From: Bacteroides sp. Marseille-P3684
Lineage (GTDB): Bacteria > Bacteroidota > Bacteroidia > Bacteroidales > Bacteroidaceae
DNA length: 64,000 nucleotides
Assembly (NCBI RefSeq): GCF_900291465.1
Contig: NZ_LT985808.1
Coordinates: 2,537,184 to 2,601,183, forward strand
Direction of reading: 5' to 3'
Both the position numbers and the translations under genes were made by a program. Numbering within the stretch: the first letter of the stretch is position 1; every line of letters starts with the position of its first letter. Under the pieces are notes generated by a model. It ran no database searches, was not told where the DNA came from, and saw only the letters and a list, made by a program, of their open reading frames with translations. Shown here one piece after another: positions 55,201 to 63,075 of this stretch.

Positions 55201-55495
55201 TCTGTCCGGTGTACTTGATGCGCACCGTCTTCTTGCCGATGTAGGAGATTTCGATGGTCAGGTTCTTTTCGTCGGGGACACTGATGTTGAAGTTACCGTT
55301 CAGGTCGGTGATGGCTCCCACCAACGAACGGTTTTGGGAATTGACAATGTTGATGTTCACGCCCACCATGACTTCCGTTTTCCCATTAAAGATTTCCGTC
55401 ACCTTTCCCGACAGATTCTTTACCTGGGCATCCGCGTCGGTTGCTGCAGCTCCGACAAGAAGGGCGCTCACCAGTAAATATTTCGTTAGTTTCAT
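52229..55495 (-). CDS. SusC/RagA-family TonB-linked outer-membrane transporter (proximal pair)
   Basis: This protein starts at 55495 (MKLTKYLLVSALLVGAA) and has 1088 residues. After the signal peptide there is a carboxypeptidase-regulatory-like domain (LSGKVTEIFNGKTEVMVGVN), a plug domain with the SusC motifs LQGQLGGVDIVLGGGDPGA, QIRGTSTLNANSDPLIVIDG and VEVLKDAAATAIWGTKGANG, and a long barrel ending in FTCGVNLNF. There is no STN domain. It is followed 14 bp later by its SusD. The canonical SusC plug motifs are complete, which makes this the more conventional of the two transporters in the operon. Confidence 0.96.
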   Translation of the reverse strand: MKLTKYLLVSALLVGAAATDADAQVKNLSGKVTEIFNGKTEVMVGVNINIVNSQNRSLVGAITDLNGNFNISVPDEKNLTIEISYIGKKTVRIKYTGQSRLDVKLDDATQEVSEVVITANRLDRNSMGISSHEQVSATQKVNLEELVAVAPVTSLEDALQGQLGGVDIVLGGGDPGARASIQIRGTSTLNANSDPLIVIDGIPYPSDISDDTDFSNLDNDDLGALLNISPQDIASVEVLKDAAATAIWGTKGANGVLMITTKKGTVGKTRFSFSTKYSAKFEPESIPMLNGDQYTALLQEAIWNSANYSGFNTTYLDLLNNTPEIGEDPNFEYYNEYHQNTNWLDEVKRNTYTWENNFSMSGGGERATYRFALGYLDEGGTTIGTGFNRLNSSLDITYRFSDRLKFNAYFSYTQSDRDNNYFNIRKEAFRKMPNKSPYYIDPETGLRTDQYFSRYNTESTVIDAAPAKLDKTDDARNYNPIALANDGEYNTLQRESKMNFNVEYRILPELTYKAYISLNIRNQKDRKFLPQTATGLAWTDSYSNLSTDASSDLLSINSENQLMFIKNWTDKHKIIANAIFRTTDSRKAAYNSMTYGNASSDLSDPIMGSTVQKLTSSDTEERTLSGILAFNYTLLNRYVFNATVNMEGNSSMGKSERWGTFPAGGFAWHIAEEPFMRDIDWLNELKLRFSVGQSGRSASGTGVYIGAFEAGDNYMDMSGIKPTTMQLNRLKWETTTEYNTGLDISLLRNRLRFTFDVYQRYTRDLLQKDVKVPTTTGYGEYKLKYYNSGEMTNKGWEFRTDFTAYENKDWRVSGYFNISRNVNKITELPINKTDEEYTFDNGNYAIRNEVGRPQGSFYGYRYLGVYQNKEATYARDAEGNVMKDIEGQPIVMRNGTAVVAPGDAIYEDINHDGVINQYDIVYLGSAQPRFFGGAGLTVSWKSLKLTANFYGRYGMNVVNQARMDNEAMYNADNQSTAVLRRWRNEGDQTDIPRALYNQGYNYLGSDRFVEDASYLRLKSLSLTYRFPKALSQRLRMNTVDVYVTGYNLFTWTKYTGQDPEVKPSSTLTKDTAMTPASIQFTCGVNLNF

Positions 55496-55514
55496 AAAGC
55501 TGTTTTCCGTTAAA

Positions 55515-57776
55515 TCATAAAACATCATCGATCAGATGGAAGCAACAATTCTCGAAGGCGAAGGGGAACTGGTCATAGGTGTCCACCACATGGCAGGTGT
55601 TGGACGAGCCTTCCAGCCGTACACTCAGGCGGCTGCCGTCGTCGGTGTAGACCAGCCCTTTTGCTTTCGGCAGATGCGGACGGTACGTGCCGCTCTTCAT
55701 GTTCGAACCGACATAGGGATAGCTCGTGATGCCGTTGTCGCCCATGATGATGAAATAGGAATACATGTAGTTGCTCAACGCCGTCCGGTCGATGGTTCCG
55801 CTGAGGTTGCCGTCGGCATCGAACGTACCGTTGGTGATGCCCGGGATGCGGTTCTCGGCGATGGCCTTCTCGATCGCCTCATTCGTCGGGATGAACGCGA
55901 TGAAACGTCCGTAAGCCGAGGGCAACAGCATCTCGCCGCTCACCAGGCCCGCACGTTTCAGCAACTGCGAGAAGTGGTGGTAGACGTAGTTCTTGTCGGC
56001 ACAAATCGCAATGTCGCGGCGGATGTCGGTGCTCTCGCTGGTGAAGATGCCGGCATAGTCGAAGCTGTAGACCGTTCCGTTGCTGGCGGACGTCGTCTTG
56101 TGGAATGCCGAGAAGGGCGAGCCGCCGGTGTTCTGCGGGTTCAGCTGACGGTTGAACAACGCGTTGCAGGTGATTTTGCCATCCTTCACGAACCAGTAGT
56201 TCCAGCTTTGGCTCAACGGATAGACCTTCTTGCCGGTGGCGGGCAGTTCGCTCGACTCACCCGTGGCAAGGCTGGCGGAGTGCATGTACATGATGCTCTG
56301 CTTCTGTGCCGAGTTCAGCGCCACACGTCCGTCTTCACCCTCCTGCTCGAGGTCCTGCGTGCTCTGCACGGTGTAGATGCCCGCTGCCGAGAACTGGTCG
56401 ACCGTGGGGACGAGCACGACATAGTTTGCCACATCGGACACGTAGTTGCTGTACAGACCCGAGCCGTTCAGGGCATAGAGATAGGACAGCGAGTTCTTGT
56501 TCTGGAAAATCGAACCGACCACCGAGCTGAAGGCTGACGGGGTCTCGATGTGGTCGAGCCCGTAGAGAGCGCCGTTGACACACATGATGCGGCGGTCCTT
56601 TGCCACGTCGTCGGGGTTGATGTTGAGTTCGGTGCCCGCGCCGGAGACGGGGACGTCGTCGGTGTTCTTCAAGTCGGACGGGAAGAGCATCGAGCCGCTG
56701 TAGATGTAGTTGTAGAGGAACATCTGCAACGCCACCTTGTCGACGTCAGCCAGTGACTCATAACCGCCCTTCTTCCAGAAACGCTCGAAGAAGTCTTCGA
56801 TTGCCTCGTTCGTCGGAGCGAAGATGGTGTAGGAGATGGAGCACAACGACGAGAACGCATACTCCGAGTCCGTCGGCCATTCCATCGCAATGCTGGGCAC
56901 GCCGGTGTGCGTGTGCTGGTAAAGCTCCTCCACGCCGTACGCCGACGCGTACTTCGTCGTCAGGTCGTTGTTCACCACGTAGGAACCGTAGGAGTCATAC
57001 AGCTCGAGGTAGGTCGAGAAGTCGGGGTTGTTCTTCAGCTCGGTGTAGAGCGTCTCCAGCGGTTCGAGCACGCGGTCGAGCGTGTAGATGTAACCGTTGT
57101 TGGCAATGATGCCGTACTCCTTCACCGACGCGTTCGACACATTGAAGCCCGTGTCGCCCGTCCACGTGGAGTTGGGGTAGAAATACTCGTAGTTCGACTT
57201 GGCATCAATCTTCCGTGTGGAGAAGAACTGGCTGGAGAAGACCGGAAGGAAACGTTCGCGGTGATACACCAGCACGTCCTCGCCCGTCGACGGGTTGTGT
57301 TCCAGCGTCGGCTCGTCCTGGCTCCGTGTGCGGTGCTTGTAGTAGAGACCCGCATCCAGCTGCGGAGTGCCGTCGTCCGCCACACCGCTGCCCTCCGGAC
57401 GGAAGTTCTCCAGCATGTCCTTGGTGTAGGAATAGTTCACCAGGTGGAAGCCGATGAGCTTCTTGACTTCCTCCACAGGCATGTCCTTGATGGAGGCATA
57501 CCCCTTCTCTTCCAGATACGCACGGAAGGCTTCGTCGTCGGGCGCCATGACGGTCATCACACTGCGCCCCTTCAGCATGTTCGTGTAGCCGGCAATGTCG
57601 CACCCTTCGAGGAAGATGGAGAAATTGCCATGCTCTCCCGAGGAGAGTACTTCCCACTCACTGCCTGCCACCCATCCGGGAATCTCGTAATGCTCGTCCA
57701 TCTTGTCTTCACAGCCTGCGAGCAGGAACGGGAAGCACAAGGTGTAGAGCACCTTTCTTAATGTAGCTTTTTTCAT
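55515..57776 (-). CDS. Large multi-FAS1 surface lipoprotein
   Basis: This protein starts at 57776 (MKKATLRKVLYTLCFPFLLA, lipobox LLAGC) and has 753 residues. At least three FAS1 units are visible. Unit 1 has VMTVMAPDDEAFRAYLEEKG and NGYIYTLDRVLEPL (about residues 40-245). Unit 2 has YTIFAPTNEAIEDFFERFW and NGALYGLDHIE (about 255-435), and the last unit has FIAFIPTNEAIEKAIAEN (about 630-750). A degenerate unit (VVLVPTVDQF) lies between. It follows the lyase by 47 bp and precedes SusC 2 by 20 bp. A role in surface glycan binding or adhesion is inferred from its position in the operon. Confidence 0.87.
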   Translation of the reverse strand: MKKATLRKVLYTLCFPFLLAGCEDKMDEHYEIPGWVAGSEWEVLSSGEHGNFSIFLEGCDIAGYTNMLKGRSVMTVMAPDDEAFRAYLEEKGYASIKDMPVEEVKKLIGFHLVNYSYTKDMLENFRPEGSGVADDGTPQLDAGLYYKHRTRSQDEPTLEHNPSTGEDVLVYHRERFLPVFSSQFFSTRKIDAKSNYEYFYPNSTWTGDTGFNVSNASVKEYGIIANNGYIYTLDRVLEPLETLYTELKNNPDFSTYLELYDSYGSYVVNNDLTTKYASAYGVEELYQHTHTGVPSIAMEWPTDSEYAFSSLCSISYTIFAPTNEAIEDFFERFWKKGGYESLADVDKVALQMFLYNYIYSGSMLFPSDLKNTDDVPVSGAGTELNINPDDVAKDRRIMCVNGALYGLDHIETPSAFSSVVGSIFQNKNSLSYLYALNGSGLYSNYVSDVANYVVLVPTVDQFSAAGIYTVQSTQDLEQEGEDGRVALNSAQKQSIMYMHSASLATGESSELPATGKKVYPLSQSWNYWFVKDGKITCNALFNRQLNPQNTGGSPFSAFHKTTSASNGTVYSFDYAGIFTSESTDIRRDIAICADKNYVYHHFSQLLKRAGLVSGEMLLPSAYGRFIAFIPTNEAIEKAIAENRIPGITNGTFDADGNLSGTIDRTALSNYMYSYFIIMGDNGITSYPYVGSNMKSGTYRPHLPKAKGLVYTDDGSRLSVRLEGSSNTCHVVDTYDQFPFAFENCCFHLIDDVL

Positions 57777-57822
57777 TGGGATTGATATTAATTGGTTGTT
57801 CAAGTATGTTTCCAGTCATTGT

Positions 57823-59472
57823 TCAGCGGACGTACTTGTCCGGGTATTCGAGCGAGAAGCAGTAGTTCTCGATGTTCGTGAAGCCGTTCGACGCCACCTT
57901 CACGGCATCGGAGGCATCCTGCTTGTTGAGCCCCCACTTGTCCTCCCACTCGTCGGGCATGCCGTCGCCGTCGGTGTCCTTCACGTTGTTCGCCGTGTCC
58001 AGCTGTTGCCACGTGTCGGCGATGGGATACTGCGTGGTGTTCCGTGTGTCGCGCAGGATGGTGCCCTTCGTGCCCAGCGACGTCAGCTCGTCAATCATGA
58101 ACGCGTCCACCCGGTCGCGGCGCGGCAGCGATGCACCCACATGCTGCACCACCCACTCGTAGGCGTCGGCGGCGCTCATTGCCTCCAGCTTCGGGTGGAG
58201 CGAGGAGGGCGCGCTGAGGAAGGTCGGACGGAAGCTGTGGAACGTGTCCCAGTTGGCGTCGGTGATTTCCACGCCGTCGAGCACCCCGTTCGTGTTGCTG
58301 TCGTAGTAATTGCCCCGGCAGTAGGTGTCAAACCCGTCGTTGCCGCGCGAGAAGGGTTTCGACGGCTTCTCCTTTCTGAGGACCATGTAGTAGCGGCCGT
58401 CGCTGCCCGAGGGGATGCACTGGCTCTCGTCGCCGATGATGTCCGGGTCGACCTCGGCAGCTGCCGTGTTGCGCCACACATTGCACGGGCCGGTGATGAA
58501 GTAGTTGTTCTCGATGACCGTCGACGAGTGTCCCTGCGAGTCGCCGCCCATGATGTATGCGCCCCCGCTGCCCCAGTTGTAGACCACGTTATTGACATAC
58601 TGGTTGAGCCCCTTCACCTTGAAGTTGCGCGTGCCGTTGTCGATGAGCAGGTTGCGGTAGATGGTGATGCCCTCGTTGTCGTTGGTCTGGATGAGTCCGC
58701 CCGCCGAGTGGTTCATGCAGCCCTGCCCGACGATGGAGTTCTGCAGGGTGATGTTCTGCGGACGGGTTCCCTTGTTGTCGGCGTTGATGGAGAAGCACTC
58801 ATCGCATCCCCAGGTGAACGAGCAGTGGTCGAAGACCTGGTTCTTGCCCGACGACAGTCCGCCGGCATCGCCCGAGTCGCTTCCGCTGTACTGGCGTCCC
58901 ATGCGGATGCGCATGTAGCGGACGATGAGTTCCTGAGCACCCGACGAGCTGACCCGCCCGTTGTACAGCTCGATGCCGTCGCCCGGCGCGGTCTCGAAGA
59001 GCACCGTCTGGTTGTTCTTGAAGACGTACGTCTCCTTCTTCATGTCGATGACTCCCGCCACGCCGAACACGATGATGCGGTCGGGCTGGCTGATGGCTTC
59101 CTTGAACGAGCCGGGTCCGCTGCTGTTGAGGTTCGTCACCCGGTAGAGCGTCGGCTTGCGCGCGGCACGTGCGCCCTTCGTCAGCCGTCCGTGTCCCACA
59201 CAGCCGGGGAAGGCGTAGGTCGTCTCGATGCCGTAGCCCAGGTCGGGGAACGGTCCGTCGGGTGTTTCCTCGGACGGGAGCTCGTCGTCGTCGTCCACAA
59301 AAGTTATCGGCGGGTTGATGGCAGGGTCGATGTCATCTTCGTCAATCGGTTCCGTCTCCGCGCATGCCAGAAACGGCAACATGCCCAGTGCGAGGACCAG
59401 GCTCATCCTGCATCCACGTAGTGAGAGATCCATTCTTGTTCCTTTCATTCCTTTAGTCTTTTTTTTCATCAT
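57823..59472 (-). CDS. Pectate-lyase-like (PL1-type) surface lipoprotein
   Basis: This protein of about 549 residues has a lipoprotein signal (lipobox LACAE after GMLPF), an acidic linker (residues about 40-70), and a right-handed beta-helix domain. It shows the PL1 hallmark VFDHCSFTWGCDECFSI (equivalent of pectate lyase WIDHCTFS...DG) and the later RNLLIDNGTRNFKVKG region. Near residue 510 there is a calcium-type repeat DTDGDGMPDEWEDKWGLN. PL1 enzymes cleave polygalacturonate by beta-elimination; acting at the cell surface it would feed the SusCD pairs. The substrate is inferred. It is first in the operon; ATGs at 59472 and 59469 are both possible. Confidence 0.87.
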   Translation of the reverse strand: MMKKKTKGMKGTRMDLSLRGCRMSLVLALGMLPFLACAETEPIDEDDIDPAINPPITFVDDDDELPSEETPDGPFPDLGYGIETTYAFPGCVGHGRLTKGARAARKPTLYRVTNLNSSGPGSFKEAISQPDRIIVFGVAGVIDMKKETYVFKNNQTVLFETAPGDGIELYNGRVSSSGAQELIVRYMRIRMGRQYSGSDSGDAGGLSSGKNQVFDHCSFTWGCDECFSINADNKGTRPQNITLQNSIVGQGCMNHSAGGLIQTNDNEGITIYRNLLIDNGTRNFKVKGLNQYVNNVVYNWGSGGAYIMGGDSQGHSSTVIENNYFITGPCNVWRNTAAAEVDPDIIGDESQCIPSGSDGRYYMVLRKEKPSKPFSRGNDGFDTYCRGNYYDSNTNGVLDGVEITDANWDTFHSFRPTFLSAPSSLHPKLEAMSAADAYEWVVQHVGASLPRRDRVDAFMIDELTSLGTKGTILRDTRNTTQYPIADTWQQLDTANNVKDTDGDGMPDEWEDKWGLNKQDASDAVKVASNGFTNIENYCFSLEYPDKYVR

Positions 59473-59927
59473 AAGTCTGTTCTTCGATGGTTAGAGTACA
59501 TGATGTAAACATCCTTTAAGCTTAAAATAGTGGGCAAAGGTGAAAAGAATCAAACAAACACAACTATTAAATTTGATTTTTGAACTTTGAAAAATGATTT
59601 TTTTGAGAAAAAAATGCTGTTTTTCCCGCTACCGCCCCCTTCGGAGTGCCCTCTTCGGGGTGTTGCCGCCGCCTTCCGACCAGCGGAAGGCAGGGACGCC
59701 GGATCTCCGCCTCCCGCGGATGTTCCATTTATAGAATCCTTTTTTTTTTTACCGGACTTTTTCGCCGCTGTCCGTTGATTTCCCCCGGTCGTCCAGCAGA
59801 CGGACGCACCGCCTGCCGTCACCCCGGGAAGTCGGCGTCCGTTGTCCCCTATATATAATAGGTGTAGGACAGTCCGCCGACTGCCTGCACTCCCCTCTCC
59901 TCCGTCCGTTTCTTCCGACCGACGCCG

Positions 59928-60317
59928 TATCCCGGAGCAAACGGCACCGCGGGACGCTGGAAACGCCGTATCCAGGACCAAAACAAACCGTGAGGCGTTG
60001 GAAATGCCGTATCTTTAACCTTTCAAAACATTTTGATGCTAGATACGATATATCCTTAACCTTTATAAATATTTTGGCATTAGATACGTCGTATCCTTAA
60101 CCTTGCTAAACATTTTGATGCTGGAAATGTCGTATCCAGAGCCAAAACAAACTTTGGGACGCTGGAAACGTCGTATCCGGAGCCAAAATAAACTTTGGGA
60201 CGCTGGAAACGTCGTATCCGGAGCCAAAACAAACTCCGAGACGCTGGAAACGCCGTATCCTGCACCAAAACAAACTTCGGAACGCTGGAAATGCCGTATC
60301 CGGAAGCAAGGGAAACG
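59928..60317. repeat. 41-bp imperfect tandem repeat array
   Basis: Nine complete 41-bp units begin at 59928, 59969, 60010, 60051, 60092, 60133, 60174, 60215 and 60256, with a partial tenth from 60297. Each starts TATCC (or TATCT) and ends in a GGAAACGTCG- or GATACGTCG-like stretch, so every junction gives a near-palindrome such as GATACGTCGTATC. Two flavours alternate: AT-rich units with TTAACCTTTATAAATATTTT (60010-60132), and G/C-richer units with GGAGCCAAAACAAACT. 41 is not a multiple of 3, so no repeated peptide is encoded. There are no spacers and it is not a CRISPR. Confidence 0.9.
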
Positions 60318-60459
60318 CCCGCTCCTCCCCGTCGGCTGACCAAAGACCGCCGGAAGCCGGAAAAGTCAGAAAAACGGACAACAAAATCCCCGTCCGCCTG
60401 TTCGCCCCCTCGAAATGCAGGAAACAGGACGGTGACAAGGTTCGGACAAAAAAACTGAC

Positions 60460-60467
60460 TATATTTG
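60460..60467 (+). promoter_or_regulatory. -7 element upstream of GH31 gene
   Basis: TATATTTG fits TAnnTTTG and lies 37 bp before the ATG at 60505. No TTTG is found at 19-21 bp, so activation by a regulator is plausible. Confidence 0.45.
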
Positions 60468-60504
60468 TAGGCATTTTATAAAACCTTTAATCCAAAAAAC
60501 GTTT

Positions 60505-62961
60505 ATGAAGCAATTCAAATCCCTATGGATTGCCCTTCTGCTGCTCTGTCCCGGATGGCTCGCAGCACAGACGGTCAGCCAAACGCCGCACGGCATCAAG
60601 TTCACGGTGCCCGACGGAAGCTACACCTGCGAAGTGCAATTCTACACCCCCTCCATCGTCCGTGTCGTGAAATACCCCCAAGCCCAGCTGCCCGAGAAGC
60701 CCAGTCCGGCTGTCGTCCTCACCCCGGAGGACACCAGGTTCCGGGTCACTGACGCCGACGCCTCCGTCGTCCTGCGGAGCAAGGCGCTGTGCGTGACCGT
60801 CGACAAGCGGACGGCAACGTTGCAGTTCGCTGATGCCGACGGACGGATGCTCCTCACGGAAAACGGAGCCGTCACCTTCCGTCCCATCGAGGAAGGCGTG
60901 GACAAAGGCTACTTCCGCGTCCGTCAAGCCTTCCGCCTGGACCCCGACGAGACCATCTACGGACTGGGACAGCTGCAGAACGGCAAGATGAGCCAACGCA
61001 ACCAGGAGAAATACCTCATCCAGAGCAATGTGGAGGACTTCAGCCCCTTCTTCCAGTCCGTCAAGGGCTACGGGCTCTACTGGGACAACTACTCCCCGAC
61101 GACCTTTGCCGACAACAGCCAGTCGACCTCCTTCGACTCGGAGGTGGGACTCTGCGCCGACTACTATTTCCTCTACGGCGGCAATGCCGACGGCGTGGTG
61201 GCAGGGATGCGCACGCTGACGGGTCAGGCGCCGATGTTCCCGCTGTGGACCTACGGTTACTGGCAGAGCAAGGAACGCTACAAGAGTCAGGACGAGATGG
61301 TCGGCGTCGTCCGCAAATACCGCGAACTGGGTGTACCCCTGGACGGCATCATCCAGGACTGGCAGTACTGGGGAAACAACTATCTGTGGAATGCCATGGA
61401 CTTCACCAACACGCAGTTCCCCGACCCGCAGCGGATGCTCGACGAGGTGCACGGACTGAACGCCCACATGGCCATCTCCATCTGGCAGTCATTCGGTCCC
61501 GCCACGAAGCCGTACCGCGAGCTGGCGCCGAAGGGTCTGCTCTATGACTTCAAGACCTGGCCCGCCTCGGGCACGGAAAGCTGGCCGCCCAACCCCGAAT
61601 ATCCGTCGGGGGTACGTGTCTACGACGCCTACTCGCCCGAAGCGCGCGACATCTACTGGAAGTACCTCAACGAGGGCATCTTCAAGTATGGCATGGATGC
61701 GTGGTGGATGGACTCGACGGAGCCTGACCACTTGGACTTCAAGCCGTCCGACCTCGACCAGAAGACCTACTTCGGCTCGTTCCGTCAGATGCGCAACGCC
61801 TACCCGCTCTACTGCGTGCAGGGTGTGTATGACCACCAGCGGGCGACCACTTCCGACAAGCGCGTGTTCATCCTGACGCGTTCGGGCTATGTGGGCTCGC
61901 AACGCTACGGCGCCAACGTGTGGTCGGGCGACATCGGTTCGTCGTGGGAGAGCCTGCGCAATCAGGTCCCTGCCGGACTGAACTTCTCGCTCTGCGGCAT
62001 GCCTCACTGGAACAACGACATCGGCGGCTTCTTCTGCGGCTCGTACAACAAGAGCTGGAACGACGGTTTTGCCCCGCGGAACCCGCTCTACCAGGAGCTT
62101 TACGTCCGCTGGCTGCAGTTCGGCACGTTCACCCCGATGATGCGTTCCCACGGTGCGGACGCTCCGCGCGAAATCTACCAGTTCGGCAAGAAGGGCGAAC
62201 CGGTGTATGACGCCATCGAGAAGATGATTCACCTGCGCTATGCCCTGTTGCCCTACATCTACTCCACCTCGTGGGAGGTGACGCACCGTCAGTCGACATT
62301 CATGCGTGCGCTCGTGATGGACTTCCCCGACGACCGGAAGGTGCTCGACCTGAACGACGAATACATGTTCGGTCCCGCCATCCTCGTTGCCCCCGTGCTG
62401 GAGGCACAGTATACGCCCGAAAAGGCAGTCAAGGTCGACGAGCAGAGCGGATGGGACCGCGACAATGCCGGGAAGGCAAAGGATGCCGTCACCGCCACCG
62501 ACTTCACGCAGAAGAAGTCGACCACGCTCTACCTCCCGTCCGGTGCCACCTGGTATGACTTCTGGACCGGCGAGACGCTGAAGGGCGGACAGGACATCAC
62601 GCGCGAGACCACGCTCGACCTGATTCCCCTCTACGTCAAGGCGGGCAGCATCGTGCCCTTCGGTCCTGCCGTGCAGTACGCCACCGAGAAGCCGTGGGAC
62701 AACCTGACGCTGCGCATCTATCCGGGTGCCGACGGCAGCTTCACCCTGTACGAGGACGAGTTTGACAACTACAACTACGAGAAGGGTGCGTACACCGAAG
62801 TCCCGATGACCTGGGACGACTCTTCCCGCCGTCTGACCATCGGTGCCCGCCGGGGCAGCTACCCGGGCATGCTGACGAAGCGCCAGTTCACCGTCCGCAC
62901 TCCCGACGGCAAGGAGAAGACCGTCACCTACACGGGCAAGAAGGTGACCGTGCGCCTCTGA
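60505..62961 (+). CDS. GH31-family alpha-glycosidase, exported
   Basis: This 818-residue protein has a cleavable signal peptide (MKQFKSLWIALLLLCPGWLAAQ). It has an N-terminal beta-sandwich (to about residue 230), the GH31 catalytic barrel with nucleophile Asp403 in DAWWMDSTEPD and likely acid/base Asp476 in NVWSGDIGSSWES, then proximal and distal beta domains with a DUF5110-like C terminus. GH31 includes alpha-glucosidases, alpha-xylosidases and transglucosidases; the specificity is not readable by eye. It is divergent from the lyase operon, which suggests a shared regulon. The export signal places it in the periplasm or on the surface. Confidence 0.93.
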   Translation: MKQFKSLWIALLLLCPGWLAAQTVSQTPHGIKFTVPDGSYTCEVQFYTPSIVRVVKYPQAQLPEKPSPAVVLTPEDTRFRVTDADASVVLRSKALCVTVDKRTATLQFADADGRMLLTENGAVTFRPIEEGVDKGYFRVRQAFRLDPDETIYGLGQLQNGKMSQRNQEKYLIQSNVEDFSPFFQSVKGYGLYWDNYSPTTFADNSQSTSFDSEVGLCADYYFLYGGNADGVVAGMRTLTGQAPMFPLWTYGYWQSKERYKSQDEMVGVVRKYRELGVPLDGIIQDWQYWGNNYLWNAMDFTNTQFPDPQRMLDEVHGLNAHMAISIWQSFGPATKPYRELAPKGLLYDFKTWPASGTESWPPNPEYPSGVRVYDAYSPEARDIYWKYLNEGIFKYGMDAWWMDSTEPDHLDFKPSDLDQKTYFGSFRQMRNAYPLYCVQGVYDHQRATTSDKRVFILTRSGYVGSQRYGANVWSGDIGSSWESLRNQVPAGLNFSLCGMPHWNNDIGGFFCGSYNKSWNDGFAPRNPLYQELYVRWLQFGTFTPMMRSHGADAPREIYQFGKKGEPVYDAIEKMIHLRYALLPYIYSTSWEVTHRQSTFMRALVMDFPDDRKVLDLNDEYMFGPAILVAPVLEAQYTPEKAVKVDEQSGWDRDNAGKAKDAVTATDFTQKKSTTLYLPSGATWYDFWTGETLKGGQDITRETTLDLIPLYVKAGSIVPFGPAVQYATEKPWDNLTLRIYPGADGSFTLYEDEFDNYNYEKGAYTEVPMTWDDSSRRLTIGARRGSYPGMLTKRQFTVRTPDGKEKTVTYTGKKVTVRL

Positions 62962-62980
62962 CGCATCGTCCGTCCGCATA

Positions 62981-63038
62981 AAAAAGAACGAAGACACAAG
63001 CCTCCCTCCGGATGTTGCCTGTGTCTTCGTTTCTTTTT
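62981..63038. terminator. Bidirectional terminator between GH31 and DUF362 genes
   Basis: AAAAAGAACGAAGACACAAG (62981-63000) pairs with TGTGTCTTCGTTTCTTTTT (about 63020-63038) with small bulges. The A-rich and T-rich ends serve both strands. Confidence 0.8.
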
Positions 63039-63075
63039 GTGTTCAGCCGATGTGGACGTTGTGCCCTTCCGCCTG

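Larger units (their letters stand above)
59473..60504. other. Divergent intergenic region lyase / GH31
   Basis: About 1.03 kb carries no supported gene. 59590-59920 is G/C-rich with several homopolymer T runs (for example near 59740-59755). 59928-60317 is a 41-bp tandem array, listed separately. A weak CACCTTTG at 59535-59542 (minus) may belong to the lyase promoter. Small open frames in the repeat array follow from its composition and are not genes. Confidence 0.7.

Noticed and set aside
57796..59421. 541-codon plus-strand frame opposite the lyase
   Set aside because: Low-complexity V/R/A/H-rich translation without motifs, fully antisense to the lyase gene.
59550..59981. 143-codon minus-strand ORF upstream of the lyase
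   Set aside because: Low-complexity G/R/K-rich translation over T-rich runs and the start of the repeat array; no start context.
59928..60317. CRISPR array
   Set aside because: The 41-bp units are directly abutting with no unique spacers, and no cas genes are near.
60103..60458. Small ORFs across the 41-bp repeats
   Set aside because: 41 bp is not a multiple of three, so successive units are read in different frames; open frames exist on both strands because of composition.
61489..62997. 502-codon minus-strand frame opposite GH31
   Set aside because: Antisense shadow of the GH31 frame, no recognisable domain.
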